This document shows, one piece after another, positions 24,255 through 32,818 of a stretch of DNA of 64,000 nt; the first letter of the stretch is position 1, and each line of letters opens with the position of its first letter. A model generated the notes under the pieces. The model did no database searches and was not told the origin of the DNA. It saw only the letters and a program-made list of their open reading frames with translations. Made by a program: the position numbers and the translations under genes. Source of the DNA: Alkalispirillum mobile (lineage in GTDB: Bacteria > Pseudomonadota > Gammaproteobacteria > Nitrococcales > Halorhodospiraceae); the NCBI RefSeq assembly GCF_003664325.1, contig NZ_RCDA01000001.1:930001-994000 (forward strand), written 5' to 3'.

Positions 24255-25684
24255 GGCCCCCCCTCCGCGATGGAGAGCAGATCCAGCAGCGGTTCCGCCC
24301 CGAGCCCCAGCCCCACCGCGGCCAATGCCAGCAGCAGCGGCGGCAGGTTCAGCGCCGGTCCGAGGCGGTGGGCCCCTCTGGCCCCCTCGCCCGGTGCCGC
24401 TGCATGGCGCACGAAGATGCGCATGACCCGGAACAGGTAGGCCGCCGCCAGCAGCCCGCTCGCCATCACCAGCAGGGCCCAGAACCACTGGCCACCCTCC
24501 AGTGCCCCCTGCACCAGCAACCACTTGGCCACAAATCCGCCGGCCGGTGGCAGCCCCATCAGGCTCACGGCGGCCAGCCCGAAGGCGAACAGGCTCGGAG
24601 CCAGCACGCTGCCCAGCTCCCGCATCTCGGCCAGCCGGTCGTGCCCCACCACGATCATGATGTTCCCCGCCGCGAGGAAGAGCGCCGCCTTGGCCACCCC
24701 GTGGGCCAGGCCGTGGTAAACCACACCCTGCCAGGCGGCGAAACTGGCCGCCAGCGGGAAGATCAGCAGCAGATAGCCCAGTTGGGCGACGGTGGAGTAG
24801 GCGATCACCTGTTTCAGCCGCGTCTGCCGGAAGGCCCAGATCGACCCGAGCACCATGGCCGCACCGCCGATCAGCCCCAGCACCTGCCCGACCAGGGGGT
24901 CCAGCAGTTCCGGAAAGGCCCAGAGCCATACCCGCAGCACCAGGTAGACTGCTGCCTTCACCACCAGCGCGGAGAGGATGGCAGAGACGGGTGCCGGCGC
25001 GTTGCCGTGGGCCGGCGGCAGCCAGGCGTGCAGAGGGAACAGCGCGGCCTTGGCAAACAGCCCGGCAGTCATGAGCCCCGCCGCCAGGGCGGCATAGGGC
25101 TCACCGGCCAGTGCCGGCAGGCCATGCAGATGGAGGGTGCCGGCGCCGGCGTAGAGCAGCGCCACCCCGAGCAGCCAGGCCAGCGACCCCAGCAGCGCGA
25201 AGAGCAGGTACAGCAGCGAGGCGCGCAGGGCCTCCGCCTTGCCGGCCAGCGCCACCATGGGCACGGCCGCCAGGGTAACCAGCTCCAGCATCACGTACAG
25301 GTTGAACAGGTCCGCGGACAGGAACAGGCCGTTCAGTGAGGACCAGAGCAACCACCACATGGGCCAGTAATAACGGGCCCGGGCCTGATCACCGAACCAG
25401 GCCAGGGAATAGGGCACCACGGCCAGCATCACCACCGCGGTAAGCCAGAGCATCAGCAGCGCCAGCCCGTCGGCGTACAACTCGATACCCAGCGGCGCCG
25501 CCCAGCCACCCAGCGGGTGCACCAGGACACCGTCGGCCACCACCGCGCCGGTCAGCACCACCAGCGAGACGACGGTCCCCGCAGCACCGATCGCGAGCCA
25601 CGCCCCCCGCCCCCGGCCATGGAACAGGTAGTCGGCCAGCGCTACCAGCAGCGGCCAGAAGATCGCCCAGACCGCCCCCGTCAT
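24251..25684 (-). CDS. mnhD: Mrp/Mnh antiporter subunit D
   Basis: This 477-residue, roughly 14-helix subunit of the NuoN/MrpD type has the essential Glu in LYVMLELVTLAAVPMVAL, the conserved Lys in ALFPLHAWLPPAHGNAP and another in KQVIAYSTVAQLGYLLL. It works with the other Mnh subunits in Na+/H+ exchange at the inner membrane, important at high pH or salt. The start codon overlaps mnhC by 4 bp, and its end overlaps the second antiporter subunit by 4 bp. Confidence 0.9.
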   Translation of the reverse strand: MTGAVWAIFWPLLVALADYLFHGRGRGAWLAIGAAGTVVSLVVLTGAVVADGVLVHPLGGWAAPLGIELYADGLALLMLWLTAVVMLAVVPYSLAWFGDQARARYYWPMWWLLWSSLNGLFLSADLFNLYVMLELVTLAAVPMVALAGKAEALRASLLYLLFALLGSLAWLLGVALLYAGAGTLHLHGLPALAGEPYAALAAGLMTAGLFAKAALFPLHAWLPPAHGNAPAPVSAILSALVVKAAVYLVLRVWLWAFPELLDPLVGQVLGLIGGAAMVLGSIWAFRQTRLKQVIAYSTVAQLGYLLLIFPLAASFAAWQGVVYHGLAHGVAKAALFLAAGNIMIVVGHDRLAEMRELGSVLAPSLFAFGLAAVSLMGLPPAGGFVAKWLLVQGALEGGQWFWALLVMASGLLAAAYLFRVMRIFVRHAAAPGEGARGAHRLGPALNLPPLLLALAAVGLGLGAEPLLDLLSIAEGGP

Positions 25685-25995
25685 CCGCCCTCGTCCTCCC
25701 TGCCCTCAAGGCTGACGCACCCGGTGTCCCGGTGGTAGCGCCGCAACAGCGCCAGGGCAAAGGCGGTGGCGCTGACCGCGATGACGATGCCGGTGAGCAC
25801 CATGGCGTGGGGCACCGGGTCCGGCGGCTGACCGTCCCGCACCGCCCAGGCAATCAACAGCAGGAAGACCGCATTGCCGATCACATTCACGGCGAGAATG
25901 CGGCGCAGCAGGTGGGTCTGCACGAGCAATCCGTAAACGCCGATCCCGAACAGGGCCGCCGCGGTCAGAACGTAGAGCGGTACCTGGTCCATCAC
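25681..25995 (-). CDS. mnhC: Mrp/Mnh antiporter subunit C (NuoK-like)
   Basis: This 104-residue protein has three transmembrane helices, homologous to NuoK. The pattern GIGVYGLLVQTHLLRRILAVNVIGNAVFLLL and then PVPHAMVLTGIVIAVSATAFAL is typical of MnhC/MrpC. It has ATGA overlaps on both sides. A short charged tail (EGREDEGG) ends the protein. Confidence 0.9.
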   Translation of the reverse strand: MMDQVPLYVLTAAALFGIGVYGLLVQTHLLRRILAVNVIGNAVFLLLIAWAVRDGQPPDPVPHAMVLTGIVIAVSATAFALALLRRYHRDTGCVSLEGREDEGG

Positions 25996-26942
25996 TCCCC
26001 TCCCCGGAGGCCGCCAGAGCCGCTGAACAACAGCGCCAGGGTGAGCGCAATCGAGAGCATCAGCGCGCTCTCCACCACCAGGATGATTGGATAGGACCAG
26101 CCGGCCGGATAGCTGAGCATGTAACCCTCGAAACCGAAGCCCAGGGCCCCGGCCACCGTAAACACCGCCAGCCCCAGCACCAGCAAGGCTCGCTCATGGA
26201 AGCTGCTGTTCATGGTGGGCCGGACACGCCCGGTGAGGCGCAGCAGCACCCCCAGCGCGGCTAGCACCGCACCGGCCTGAAAGGCGCCCCCGGGCGCCGA
26301 GGTGCCCGCCCACAGCAAATAGCCTGCCACCAGCACGATCAGCGGCACCAGCAGCGCCAGCAACGGCGCCACCAGCACCGGCTCACGCAACCCCGGGCGC
26401 TGCCAGGGGCCCGGCCCGGAGGCGCGCAGCGGCTCAGCCACCACCCGGGCCCCGAGCAGCGCCAGCAGCAGCACCCCCAGCTCCATGAGGGTGTCGTAGG
26501 CACGAAAGACCAGCAACACGCCGGTAACGGGGTTGTCCACCGCGAGGTCGTCCATGCGCGCCAGGGCCTCCCGCCCAGCGGGCGTCTCCACCCCTGGCAC
26601 GGTCAACAGCACCCAGGCCAGCACGCCGAAGGCCAGGGCGCAGAGCACCGCGATAAGGCCTGCCAGCGGCCGCGACACCCGGGGCTCCGGCAGGCGCTGC
26701 TCGTGGCGCGCCAGCAGCGCCCGGTAGGCCGAGAGCAGCAATGCCCCGGTCAGGCCGGCACCGATGGCCGCCTCGGCCAACGCCAGGTCGGGCGCGGCCA
26801 GGCGCGCCCAGCAGAGGCTCATGAACAAACCGAAGACGATGAACATCACCACCGACCGGAACACGCGGGGGGCACTCACCGCCTGCCAGGCCAGCCAGAG
26901 CAGACCCAGCACCAGCAGGCTGTCCAGCCACCAGTCCATCAT
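25992..26942 (-). CDS. mnhB: Fused DUF4040/MbhE-like and MnhB subunit of the Mrp antiporter
   Basis: This 316-residue protein joins modules that are separate, or part of MrpA, in classical operons. Residues about 1-90 match DUF4040 (ARLAAPDLALAEAAIGAGLTG). Residues about 95-170 resemble the MbhE-like C-terminal part of MrpA (NPVTGVLLVFRAYDTLMELGV). Residues about 185-316 are MnhB (SAPGGAFQAGAVLAALGVLL, then FHERALLVLG). About eight or nine helices are expected. The fusion explains why no full-length mrpA is needed here. Confidence 0.85.
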   Translation of the reverse strand: MMDWWLDSLLVLGLLWLAWQAVSAPRVFRSVVMFIVFGLFMSLCWARLAAPDLALAEAAIGAGLTGALLLSAYRALLARHEQRLPEPRVSRPLAGLIAVLCALAFGVLAWVLLTVPGVETPAGREALARMDDLAVDNPVTGVLLVFRAYDTLMELGVLLLALLGARVVAEPLRASGPGPWQRPGLREPVLVAPLLALLVPLIVLVAGYLLWAGTSAPGGAFQAGAVLAALGVLLRLTGRVRPTMNSSFHERALLVLGLAVFTVAGALGFGFEGYMLSYPAGWSYPIILVVESALMLSIALTLALLFSGSGGLRGGE

Positions 26943-27244
26943 GGCTCGGCCCGCTCCCTGCCCCCCTGCTCGCGGAGGGCGTAGCGGGCAATGAGATGGC
27001 AGGAGACGGTGCCGGCCAACAGCGCCAGGGCCCAGATCACGGCCAGCTTGAGGGCCGTCCAGGGACTGCCGGCGAGGATCGCCAGCCCGAGAACCAGCAG
27101 GCCAAGCCCGACGTTATCGGCCTTGGTCAGGGCGTGCAGCCGGGAGAAAACGCCGGGAAAACGCAGCAGGCCGACGGTGCCGGCCAGGAAGAACCCCGAA
27201 CCGACCGCGATGAGTGACCAGGCCACCACTGCTGCCACGTTCAC
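26939..27244 (-). CDS. mnhG: Mrp/Mnh antiporter subunit G
   Basis: This 101-residue protein starts with GTG at 27244, overlapping the mnhF stop as GTGA. The longer open frame upstream is antisense-free coincidence. It has three helices, with the family core GTVGLLRFPGVFSRLHALTKADNVG. It is co-translated with mnhF before it and the fused mnhB after it (ATGA). Confidence 0.9.
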   Translation of the reverse strand: MNVAAVVAWSLIAVGSGFFLAGTVGLLRFPGVFSRLHALTKADNVGLGLLVLGLAILAGSPWTALKLAVIWALALLAGTVSCHLIARYALREQGGRERAEP

Positions 27245-27510
27245 TCCCGCTCCTCCGCCCGCCGGGGCAGGCGCACGAAGGCCACGCTGACCAGGGTGGC
27301 CAACAGCACGAACAATAGCGCGACGTCCCGCAGCGCGGGGAGGTTCATGGCCTCGGCCAGGATCAACAGGACGGCCACGGTGGTGGTACCGAACAGCTGG
27401 GCCGCCAGCATCCGGTCGGCGGGCGTGGGACCACGCCATACCCGGACCAGCCCTGTCAGCAGGTTAAGCATGAGAAAAACCGCCACCAGCAGCAGGGCCG
27501 TGTCCATCAA
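27241..27510 (-). CDS. mnhF: Mrp/Mnh antiporter subunit F
   Basis: This 89-residue, three-helix protein has the core VRVWRGPTPADRMLAAQLFGTT and then MNLPALRDVALLFVLL, diagnostic for MnhF/MrpF. It starts 12 bp after mnhE and ends in the mnhG start codon. Confidence 0.9.
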   Translation of the reverse strand: MMDTALLLVAVFLMLNLLTGLVRVWRGPTPADRMLAAQLFGTTTVAVLLILAEAMNLPALRDVALLFVLLATLVSVAFVRLPRRAEERE

Positions 27511-27522
27511 CCACTCCCTCGA

Positions 27523-27996
27523 CTAAAGCCGCAATGCGTATAGCCGCGCGATGTGTTGCTCCAGATCGTCGAGTTTGCCGTCCAGGCCCGGCGTCAGGGC
27601 GTGCACCACCAGCTCGTCGTCCACCAACTCGGCGCATAGCGTACCGGGCATCAGGCTGATCACGCTGACCAGTAGGCTGCGCGGTCCGCCGGGCGGCAGT
27701 CGCAACGGCCGCACGACCCACTGCGGCTCCAACGGCAGGGTCGGGCGCAAGGCGCGCCAGGCCACATCCACGCCGCCCCGCAGGGAGCGGTCCACGAAGA
27801 AGAGCACGAAGCCCGGCAGCGCGCGCCAGCTGACCCTGAGGAGGTCGGTCGGGGCCCACCACGCGCCGGCCAGTGCGGCGGCCGCCACCACCAGCAGGCC
27901 CAGCGGATCCCAGCCGGTGCCGGCGGTGAACACGGCCCAGAGTAACACGGCCGCCAGGCCCGCCCAGAACAAGCGGTAGGGCCGGAGCCGAGCCAT
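27523..27996 (-). CDS. mnhE: Mrp/Mnh antiporter subunit E
   Basis: This 157-residue protein starts at ATG 27996 behind GGAGGT. It has two or three N-terminal helices and a cytoplasmic domain with the MnhE signature LLVSVISLMPGTLCAEL and the C-terminal LDDLEQHIARLYAL. It begins only 4 bp after hemH, which ties the antiporter operon to the haem gene. Confidence 0.9.
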   Translation of the reverse strand: MARLRPYRLFWAGLAAVLLWAVFTAGTGWDPLGLLVVAAAALAGAWWAPTDLLRVSWRALPGFVLFFVDRSLRGGVDVAWRALRPTLPLEPQWVVRPLRLPPGGPRSLLVSVISLMPGTLCAELVDDELVVHALTPGLDGKLDDLEQHIARLYALRL

Positions 27997-28000
27997 ACGC

Positions 28001-29122
28001 TCAGACCTCCGAACCCAGTTTCCGGGCCCGCGCCATGGTCGCCTCCGGGTCGCGCAGGGTGCGCGGCGGGCCACCCGCCTCCGGCCAGCCCTGGATGTGC
28101 TCCATGACCACACCTGCCAACATGTCGAGATGGTCCTCGCGGTCGTTCAGCGCCTTGATGTAGCTTAGCTTCTCGCCCCCGTGTTCCTCGAAGATCTCGG
28201 CATTCTCGCCTTCGATCTCCTCCAAGGTCTCCAGGCAGTCGGCCGAGAACCCGGGACAGATCACATCCAACCGCTTCAGGCCGGACTTGGCGAGCTTCTC
28301 CACCGTCTCGTCGGTGTAGGGCTGCAGCCACACCTCCTTGCCGAACAGCGACTGGAAGGTCACCTGCCAGGCGTCGTCCGGCAGCTCCAGCTTTTCCGCC
28401 ACCAGCCGGGCGGTCTTTTGACACTGGCAGTGGTAGGGGTCGCCGTCCAGCAGGTAGCGGCGCGGGGTGCCGTGGAAGGAGAAGAGCATCTTCTCGCCGC
28501 GGCCGTGCTCCGCCCAATGCTCCTGGATACTGGCCGCCAACGCGTCGATGTAGCGCTCATCGTCGTGGTACTGGCCGATGAAGCGGAGCTCGGGCACCCA
28601 GCGCCAGCGCTTTAGCTCGTCCGCCACCGCATCGAAAGTGGAACCTGTGGTGGAGCCGGAGTACTGCGGGTAGAGGGGCAGCACCACGATACGCTCCGCC
28701 CCCTGGTCGCGCAGCTTCTGCAGCCCCGAGGCGATGGAGGGATTGCCATAACGCATGGCCAGCTCGGCCACCACGGGCCCGTCACAGTGCTCGCGCAACC
28801 GCTTGAGGATACCGTCGGTCTGCTTGTTACCGATCAGCAGCAGCGGTGACCCCTCGTCGGTCCAGACTTCCCGGTAGGCCTCGGCCGATTTCGCCGGACG
28901 GGTACGCAGGACAATGCCGTTGAGGATCAACCACCACAGCCATCGTGGCGCCTCCACCACCCGGGGGTCCCAGAGGAACTCGGCCAGATACCGGCGGAGC
29001 GCGGGGGTAGTCGGGGCATCCGGCGTCCCCAGGTTGGTTACCAGCACCCCGAGGCGCGGCTTATCGTCGTGCCGGAACCCTTTCCGGCCCTCGTACAGGG
29101 ACTTGACGGTCAACTGCGACAT
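28001..29122 (-). CDS. hemH: Ferrochelatase
   Basis: This 373-residue enzyme inserts Fe2+ into protoporphyrin IX, the last step of haem synthesis. The start chosen is ATG 29122 (MSQLTVKSLYEG), 9 bases after GGGAG; an extension to 29224 has no better site. Active-site motifs are SFHGTPRRY with the metal-site His, LPLYPQYSGSTTGSTF, and CPGFSADCLETLEEI with the catalytic Glu. It is the first gene of the unit running into mnhE-G and the other antiporter genes. Confidence 0.94.
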   Translation of the reverse strand: MSQLTVKSLYEGRKGFRHDDKPRLGVLVTNLGTPDAPTTPALRRYLAEFLWDPRVVEAPRWLWWLILNGIVLRTRPAKSAEAYREVWTDEGSPLLLIGNKQTDGILKRLREHCDGPVVAELAMRYGNPSIASGLQKLRDQGAERIVVLPLYPQYSGSTTGSTFDAVADELKRWRWVPELRFIGQYHDDERYIDALAASIQEHWAEHGRGEKMLFSFHGTPRRYLLDGDPYHCQCQKTARLVAEKLELPDDAWQVTFQSLFGKEVWLQPYTDETVEKLAKSGLKRLDVICPGFSADCLETLEEIEGENAEIFEEHGGEKLSYIKALNDREDHLDMLAGVVMEHIQGWPEAGGPPRTLRDPEATMARARKLGSEV

Positions 29123-29279
29123 GCAGAGAGGCTCCCATGCTGTGGTTGTCGGGAGAGACCATGATAGCAGCAGGCTATCAGAACCACTGTTGCCATTTAC
29201 GATTGCCCCAATAGACAGTGACACCGGTGGCTACTGCAAGCGCAAGGGTAACAGGCAACTATGCATCAGCGAGAAACCC

Positions 29280-29336
29280 TTGACACAACGGGCTGAACCG
29301 ATATGCAGATCGGGCTAGGGTAGTAGTGCTACCTAG
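29280..29336 (+). promoter_or_regulatory. Sigma-70-like promoter and dyad upstream of the DUF4382 lipoprotein gene
   Basis: TTGACA (29280-29285) is followed after 16 bases by TATGCA (29302-29307). Near the expected transcription start lies CTAGGGTAG (29315-29323) facing CTACCTAG (29329-29336), an inverted repeat with one unpaired base, a candidate operator. The spacing to the ATG at 29357 fits a short leader. Confidence 0.5.
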
Positions 29337-29356
29337 GGAAGAGGCACTTGAAAACA

Positions 29357-30367
29357 ATGAACAGACTGACAATCAAATATTGGCCCGGCCTGGCTGCCAT
29401 AGTCGCCAGCGGCGCGCTGATCGCCGGATGCAACAGCGGCGGGAGCAGCAGCGACTCGGAGGGTGAGGCCACATTCTCGCTCGCCGTAACTGACGCCCCC
29501 GTCGACAAGGTTGACGGGGTATTCGTCAAGTTTTCCGAGGTCACCTTCAACCCACGGGATGGCGAGCCATTCACCGTCCCCGTCGAAAACCCTGACGCCA
29601 TCAACCTGCTCGAACTCCAGGGTCCAGAGAGCGAACCGCTCGTCACGGATGAAACCATACCCGCAGGTACCTACAACTGGATCCGGCTCCACCTAGACGC
29701 TGATGAGGAGTCCGACATTCCATTGGCGGGCTCCGAGTGGTCTTTCATAGAAATCGACGGCGAGCGTGAGAACCTCTTCATCCCCTCCGGGGAACAGCGG
29801 GGGCTACAATTGAACATGCCCGGCGGCGAGACGATATCTGACGGCCAAAACCTCCGGTTGGTGATTGATATCGACCTGAGGAAATCACTGACGCTCACCG
29901 GCGATGATCGGTACATCCTGCGTCCGGTGCATCGGCTGGTCTCCTTGGACAACGTCGGCCACTTGACGGTACTTGCCGATCCAGCGCTCTGCGAAGACGA
30001 GACAGCGGATAATGCCACGCCTGCCACCTACGTCTATGAGGGCGAAACGGAGAACCTCGGTGACATCGGCAGCGACAATGCCCCGTTGACCACGGCCAAT
30101 CGTGACGACGAGGCCGTTGAGGGACGATGGCAGTTCCGCGTAGGCTTCCTGGAACCGGATACCTACACCGTGGCCCTTGTCTGTAACGCCAGCGAAGATG
30201 ACCCGGAAGAAGGCGGAAATGAGCTAATCATTGGCGCCCAGGGGTCGGTAGATGTATCCGGCGGGGATACGACCGACGAACTCGTCTTTGAGACGGAGCC
30301 GGATGACGATGACGACGTCGGCGAAGAAACCAGCGAGGATGAAGGAGAGCCGACAGAGGAGGTCTGA
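29357..30367 (+). CDS. DUF4382 family lipoprotein
   Basis: This protein has 336 residues from ATG 29357; a TTG at 29348 is too close to the AGAGG site. The signal peptide ends in the lipobox LIAGC, so the protein is lipid-anchored. After a Gly/Ser linker, residues about 38-200 match DUF4382, beginning FSLAVTDAPVDKVDGVFVKFS. A carboxypeptidase-regulatory-like beta domain follows, including VGFLEPDTYTVALVC. The last 40 residues are very acidic (EPDDDDDVGEETSEDE), as is common for surface proteins of halophiles. Its function is unknown. Codon use is less GC-biased than in its neighbours. Confidence 0.82.
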   Translation: MNRLTIKYWPGLAAIVASGALIAGCNSGGSSSDSEGEATFSLAVTDAPVDKVDGVFVKFSEVTFNPRDGEPFTVPVENPDAINLLELQGPESEPLVTDETIPAGTYNWIRLHLDADEESDIPLAGSEWSFIEIDGERENLFIPSGEQRGLQLNMPGGETISDGQNLRLVIDIDLRKSLTLTGDDRYILRPVHRLVSLDNVGHLTVLADPALCEDETADNATPATYVYEGETENLGDIGSDNAPLTTANRDDEAVEGRWQFRVGFLEPDTYTVALVCNASEDDPEEGGNELIIGAQGSVDVSGGDTTDELVFETEPDDDDDVGEETSEDEGEPTEEV

Positions 30368-30407
30368 GCCGCAGCGTTAGTAACGGACAACACAGGCCAT
30401 CGCCGCC

Positions 30408-30441
30408 AAGCCCCGTTACCGGCCCAGCCGGTGCGGGGCTT
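30408..30441. terminator. Bidirectional terminator-like hairpin
   Basis: AAGCCCCG (30408-30415) and CGGGGCTT (30434-30441) pair perfectly. Inside them, ACCGGC pairs with GCCGGT, giving a long GC stem between two convergent genes. T-runs are short, but the position fits termination of both. Confidence 0.65.
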
Positions 30442-30450
30442 GCTGCTTAC

Positions 30451-30897
30451 TCACCCCAGCCCCTCCGGCTTTTGCCGATCAGCGCGTTCGCGCATCGTCT
30501 GTACCAGGTGTTTGGCATCCGGCCGGCGCAGCAGGCTGGTGCGCAGGTGGGCCAGGGTTCCGTCGGTGAAGCCGAACATGGTGCCGGAGAGCGAGCGGCG
30601 GACGATGAACAGCTTGTCCAGATCGTAGACCCGCCAACCGCCACCGGGGGTGAAGGCCCTCAGCACCTCGAAGTGCTCACCGTCCTCGCGGGCCAGCGGC
30701 TGCTGGCTGCCATTCCAGACCAGCATCCCCACCAGGTAGACCACCAGCACGCCCAGAAACAGGTTCATGTAAAAGGCGCCCGGCTCGTCCGGGGTCAATC
30801 GCCCCTGGCTGATGCCGGCAGCAAGCAAGGCCGGGATCACCACCAACACCACGATACCCACCCAGCGGGTCACCGGGCTCATCCAGTATTCACGCAC
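30451..30897 (-). CDS. Small two-helix membrane protein, unknown function
   Basis: The start is GTG 30897, with AGGTGG four bases upstream; ATG 30882 is an alternative. The 148-residue protein has two membrane segments (about residues 13-30 and 45-65: WVGIVVLVVIPALLAAGI and FLGVLVVYLVGMLVW), then a cytoplasmic or periplasmic domain of 80 residues with EHFEVLRAFTPGGGWRVYDL and a basic C-terminus. I do not recognise the family. It is upstream of no obvious partner and convergent with the DUF4382 lipoprotein gene. Confidence 0.6.
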   Translation of the reverse strand: MREYWMSPVTRWVGIVVLVVIPALLAAGISQGRLTPDEPGAFYMNLFLGVLVVYLVGMLVWNGSQQPLAREDGEHFEVLRAFTPGGGWRVYDLDKLFIVRRSLSGTMFGFTDGTLAHLRTSLLRRPDAKHLVQTMRERADRQKPEGLG

Positions 30898-31085
30898 GAT
30901 TCCACCTGCCGTTGTCCTGAGAGATGCCGATGATAACCCATGGCCGCACCCGGTTCCGAACGGCGACCCGAGACGCAAAAGGGCCACCGGGCGGGACAGC
31001 CATGCGCCATCCCATCCGGTGGCCCCGTTGTTACAGGGCCGGTCACGCGGGCGCATGCCCCGCCGGCGACCGGCTCAAGCCGCGA

Positions 31086-31931
31086 TCACGGCAGCCACTG
31101 CTCCACGATGTCGCGGTTTTCCTCGACCCACTTCTTGGCGTTCTCGTAGGGGTCGCCGCCCTCCTCGTTCATGACCATCACCTCGGCCATGTGCTCAGGC
31201 TCCCAGTGGAACTTGTCGAGGATAGCGAAGGCGGTGGGGTGATCCTCTTCCAGGCCCTGCCGGACAATGGTGTGGATCTCTTCCTCACCCCCGTAGACGC
31301 CCTTCGGGTCCTCCAGGTATTTCAGGTCCCAGCGCCCCTCCTTCCAGTGGGGAGTCCAGCCGGTGACCACCACCCACTCCTCGCCGCGGATGGCGTCGCG
31401 CAGGGCCGCGGCCATGGTGGCCCCGGAACCGTCCACGAGGCGCAGATCCAGCCCATACTCATCAATCGCGGTCTCGGTGGTGCTCATGATGCCGGCACCC
31501 GGATCGATGCCGACAATGCGGCCATCGAAGCGATCGGCGTGGTCGTTCAGCTCCTCAATGGAGTCAATCTCCACATAAGCCGGCACAACCAGCCCGATTC
31601 GCGTACCAACCAGGTTCGGCCCCAGGTCTACTACCTGGTCGCGGGTCTGCTCCAGGTAGCTTTCATGGGTGGTGGGCAGCCAGGCGGCCACCATGGCGTC
31701 CTGGTCACCGCTGGCCACGGCCTGCCACATGGCCGCCGCACTGACAGAGGTGGTGCGCACGTCGTAGCCCGCCTCCTCGAGTACCACACGGACCACGTTG
31801 GTGCTGGCCACTTCGCTGTCCCACTCCACGTAGGGCATGTTGATGCGGCCCTCGGCCGCCGCGGACAGGGAGGTGACCATCAACGTGCCGGCCGCTGCCA
31901 CGGCAAACAGACTGCTCAGCGATTTTCTCAT
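31086..31931 (-). CDS. Glycine betaine/proline ABC transporter substrate-binding protein (ProX/OpuAC type)
   Basis: This 281-residue protein starts at ATG 31931 with a Sec signal, SLFAVAAAGTLMVTSLSAAA, cleaved before EGRIN. The mature OpuAC domain starts INMPYVEWDSEVAST. Aromatic residues that could cage a quaternary ammonium are present (MWQAVASGDQDAMVAAWLP and VVTGWTPHWKEGRWDLKYL). It should bind glycine betaine or a related compatible solute in the periplasm. It is the third gene of the opu unit, 26 bp after the permease. Confidence 0.9.
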   Translation of the reverse strand: MRKSLSSLFAVAAAGTLMVTSLSAAAEGRINMPYVEWDSEVASTNVVRVVLEEAGYDVRTTSVSAAAMWQAVASGDQDAMVAAWLPTTHESYLEQTRDQVVDLGPNLVGTRIGLVVPAYVEIDSIEELNDHADRFDGRIVGIDPGAGIMSTTETAIDEYGLDLRLVDGSGATMAAALRDAIRGEEWVVVTGWTPHWKEGRWDLKYLEDPKGVYGGEEEIHTIVRQGLEEDHPTAFAILDKFHWEPEHMAEVMVMNEEGGDPYENAKKWVEENRDIVEQWLP

Positions 31932-31957
31932 AGCGCTCCACTCCTTTATGACGTGAA

Positions 31958-32818
31958 CTAGCTCTTCTTGGCTTGCTTGCGACCCCGGCCAATCTTCTGG
32001 GTGACGCGATCGAGGATCATGGCCAGGATGACGATGGCGATGCCGGCTTCGAAGCCCATACCGGACTGCAGGCGCTGAATGGCGCGCCATACCTCGCCCC
32101 CCAGCCCGCCGGCGCCGATCATGGCCGCGATGACCACCATCGACAGGGCCAGCATGATGGTCTGGTTGATACCCGCCATGATGGTGGGCACGGCCAGCGG
32201 CAGCTGCACCTTGAACAGCTTCTGCCGTCGGGTGGCACCAAAGGCGTCCGCCGCCTCCACCAGCTCGGCGGGCACCTGCCGTATCCCCAGTGTAGTCAGC
32301 CGGATCGCCGGTGGCATGGAGAAGATCACCGTGGCAAACATGGCCGCCACCGGCCCCAGGCCGAAGAAGGGCACCGCCGGGATCAGGTAGACGAAGGCCG
32401 GCATGGTCTGCATGAAGTCCAGCACCGGCGTCATGACCCGGTGGGCACGCTCGGACAGGCCACCGAGTATGCCAATGGGCATGGCGATAGCCACCGCCAC
32501 CGCCGTGGCGAACAGCACCAGGGTGAGGGTCTCCATGGTGGCCACCCACAGCTGCAGGTTCCACAGCAGCGCCAGCCCCAGGCCCGTGCCGATGGCCACC
32601 CGCCGACCGGCCAACAGCCAGGCCAGTGCCATGAAACCGAGGATCGCCACCCAGGGTGGCGGATAGGTCAGCGCTCCGACCACCACGTCCACGCCATCGC
32701 CCATGAAGCGGCTGATGGCGCGGGTCACCAGGGCGAACTTGTCGGTCAGCCAGTCCAGGCCGCTGTCAATCCAGTCGGCCAGCGGGATCTTGCCAATGAT
32801 GGGAAATTCCTGGCTCAT
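31958..32818 (-). CDS. Glycine betaine/proline ABC transporter permease (ProW/OpuAB type)
   Basis: This 286-residue permease has an N-terminal extension typical of ProW (DWIDSGLDWLTDKFALVTRAISRFMGDGV, cited only by position about 15-43). Six to seven helices follow. The EAA loop is AADAFGATRRQKLFKVQLP, and a conserved downstream segment is IGAGGLGGEVWRAIQRL. The start overlaps the ATPase stop by ATGA, so translation is coupled. It imports osmoprotectants. Confidence 0.91.
   Translation of the reverse strand: MSQEFPIIGKIPLADWIDSGLDWLTDKFALVTRAISRFMGDGVDVVVGALTYPPPWVAILGFMALAWLLAGRRVAIGTGLGLALLWNLQLWVATMETLTLVLFATAVAVAIAMPIGILGGLSERAHRVMTPVLDFMQTMPAFVYLIPAVPFFGLGPVAAMFATVIFSMPPAIRLTTLGIRQVPAELVEAADAFGATRRQKLFKVQLPLAVPTIMAGINQTIMLALSMVVIAAMIGAGGLGGEVWRAIQRLQSGMGFEAGIAIVILAMILDRVTQKIGRGRKQAKKS

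Noticed and set aside
24255-24929. Upstream extension of the second antiporter subunit to 730 residues
   Set aside because: The added part is a shadow of mnhD. The ATGA overlap at 24251-24254 marks the real start.
31932-32564. Upstream extension of the glycine betaine binding protein
   Set aside because: It overlaps the permease gene in another frame. A classic signal peptide begins at 31931.
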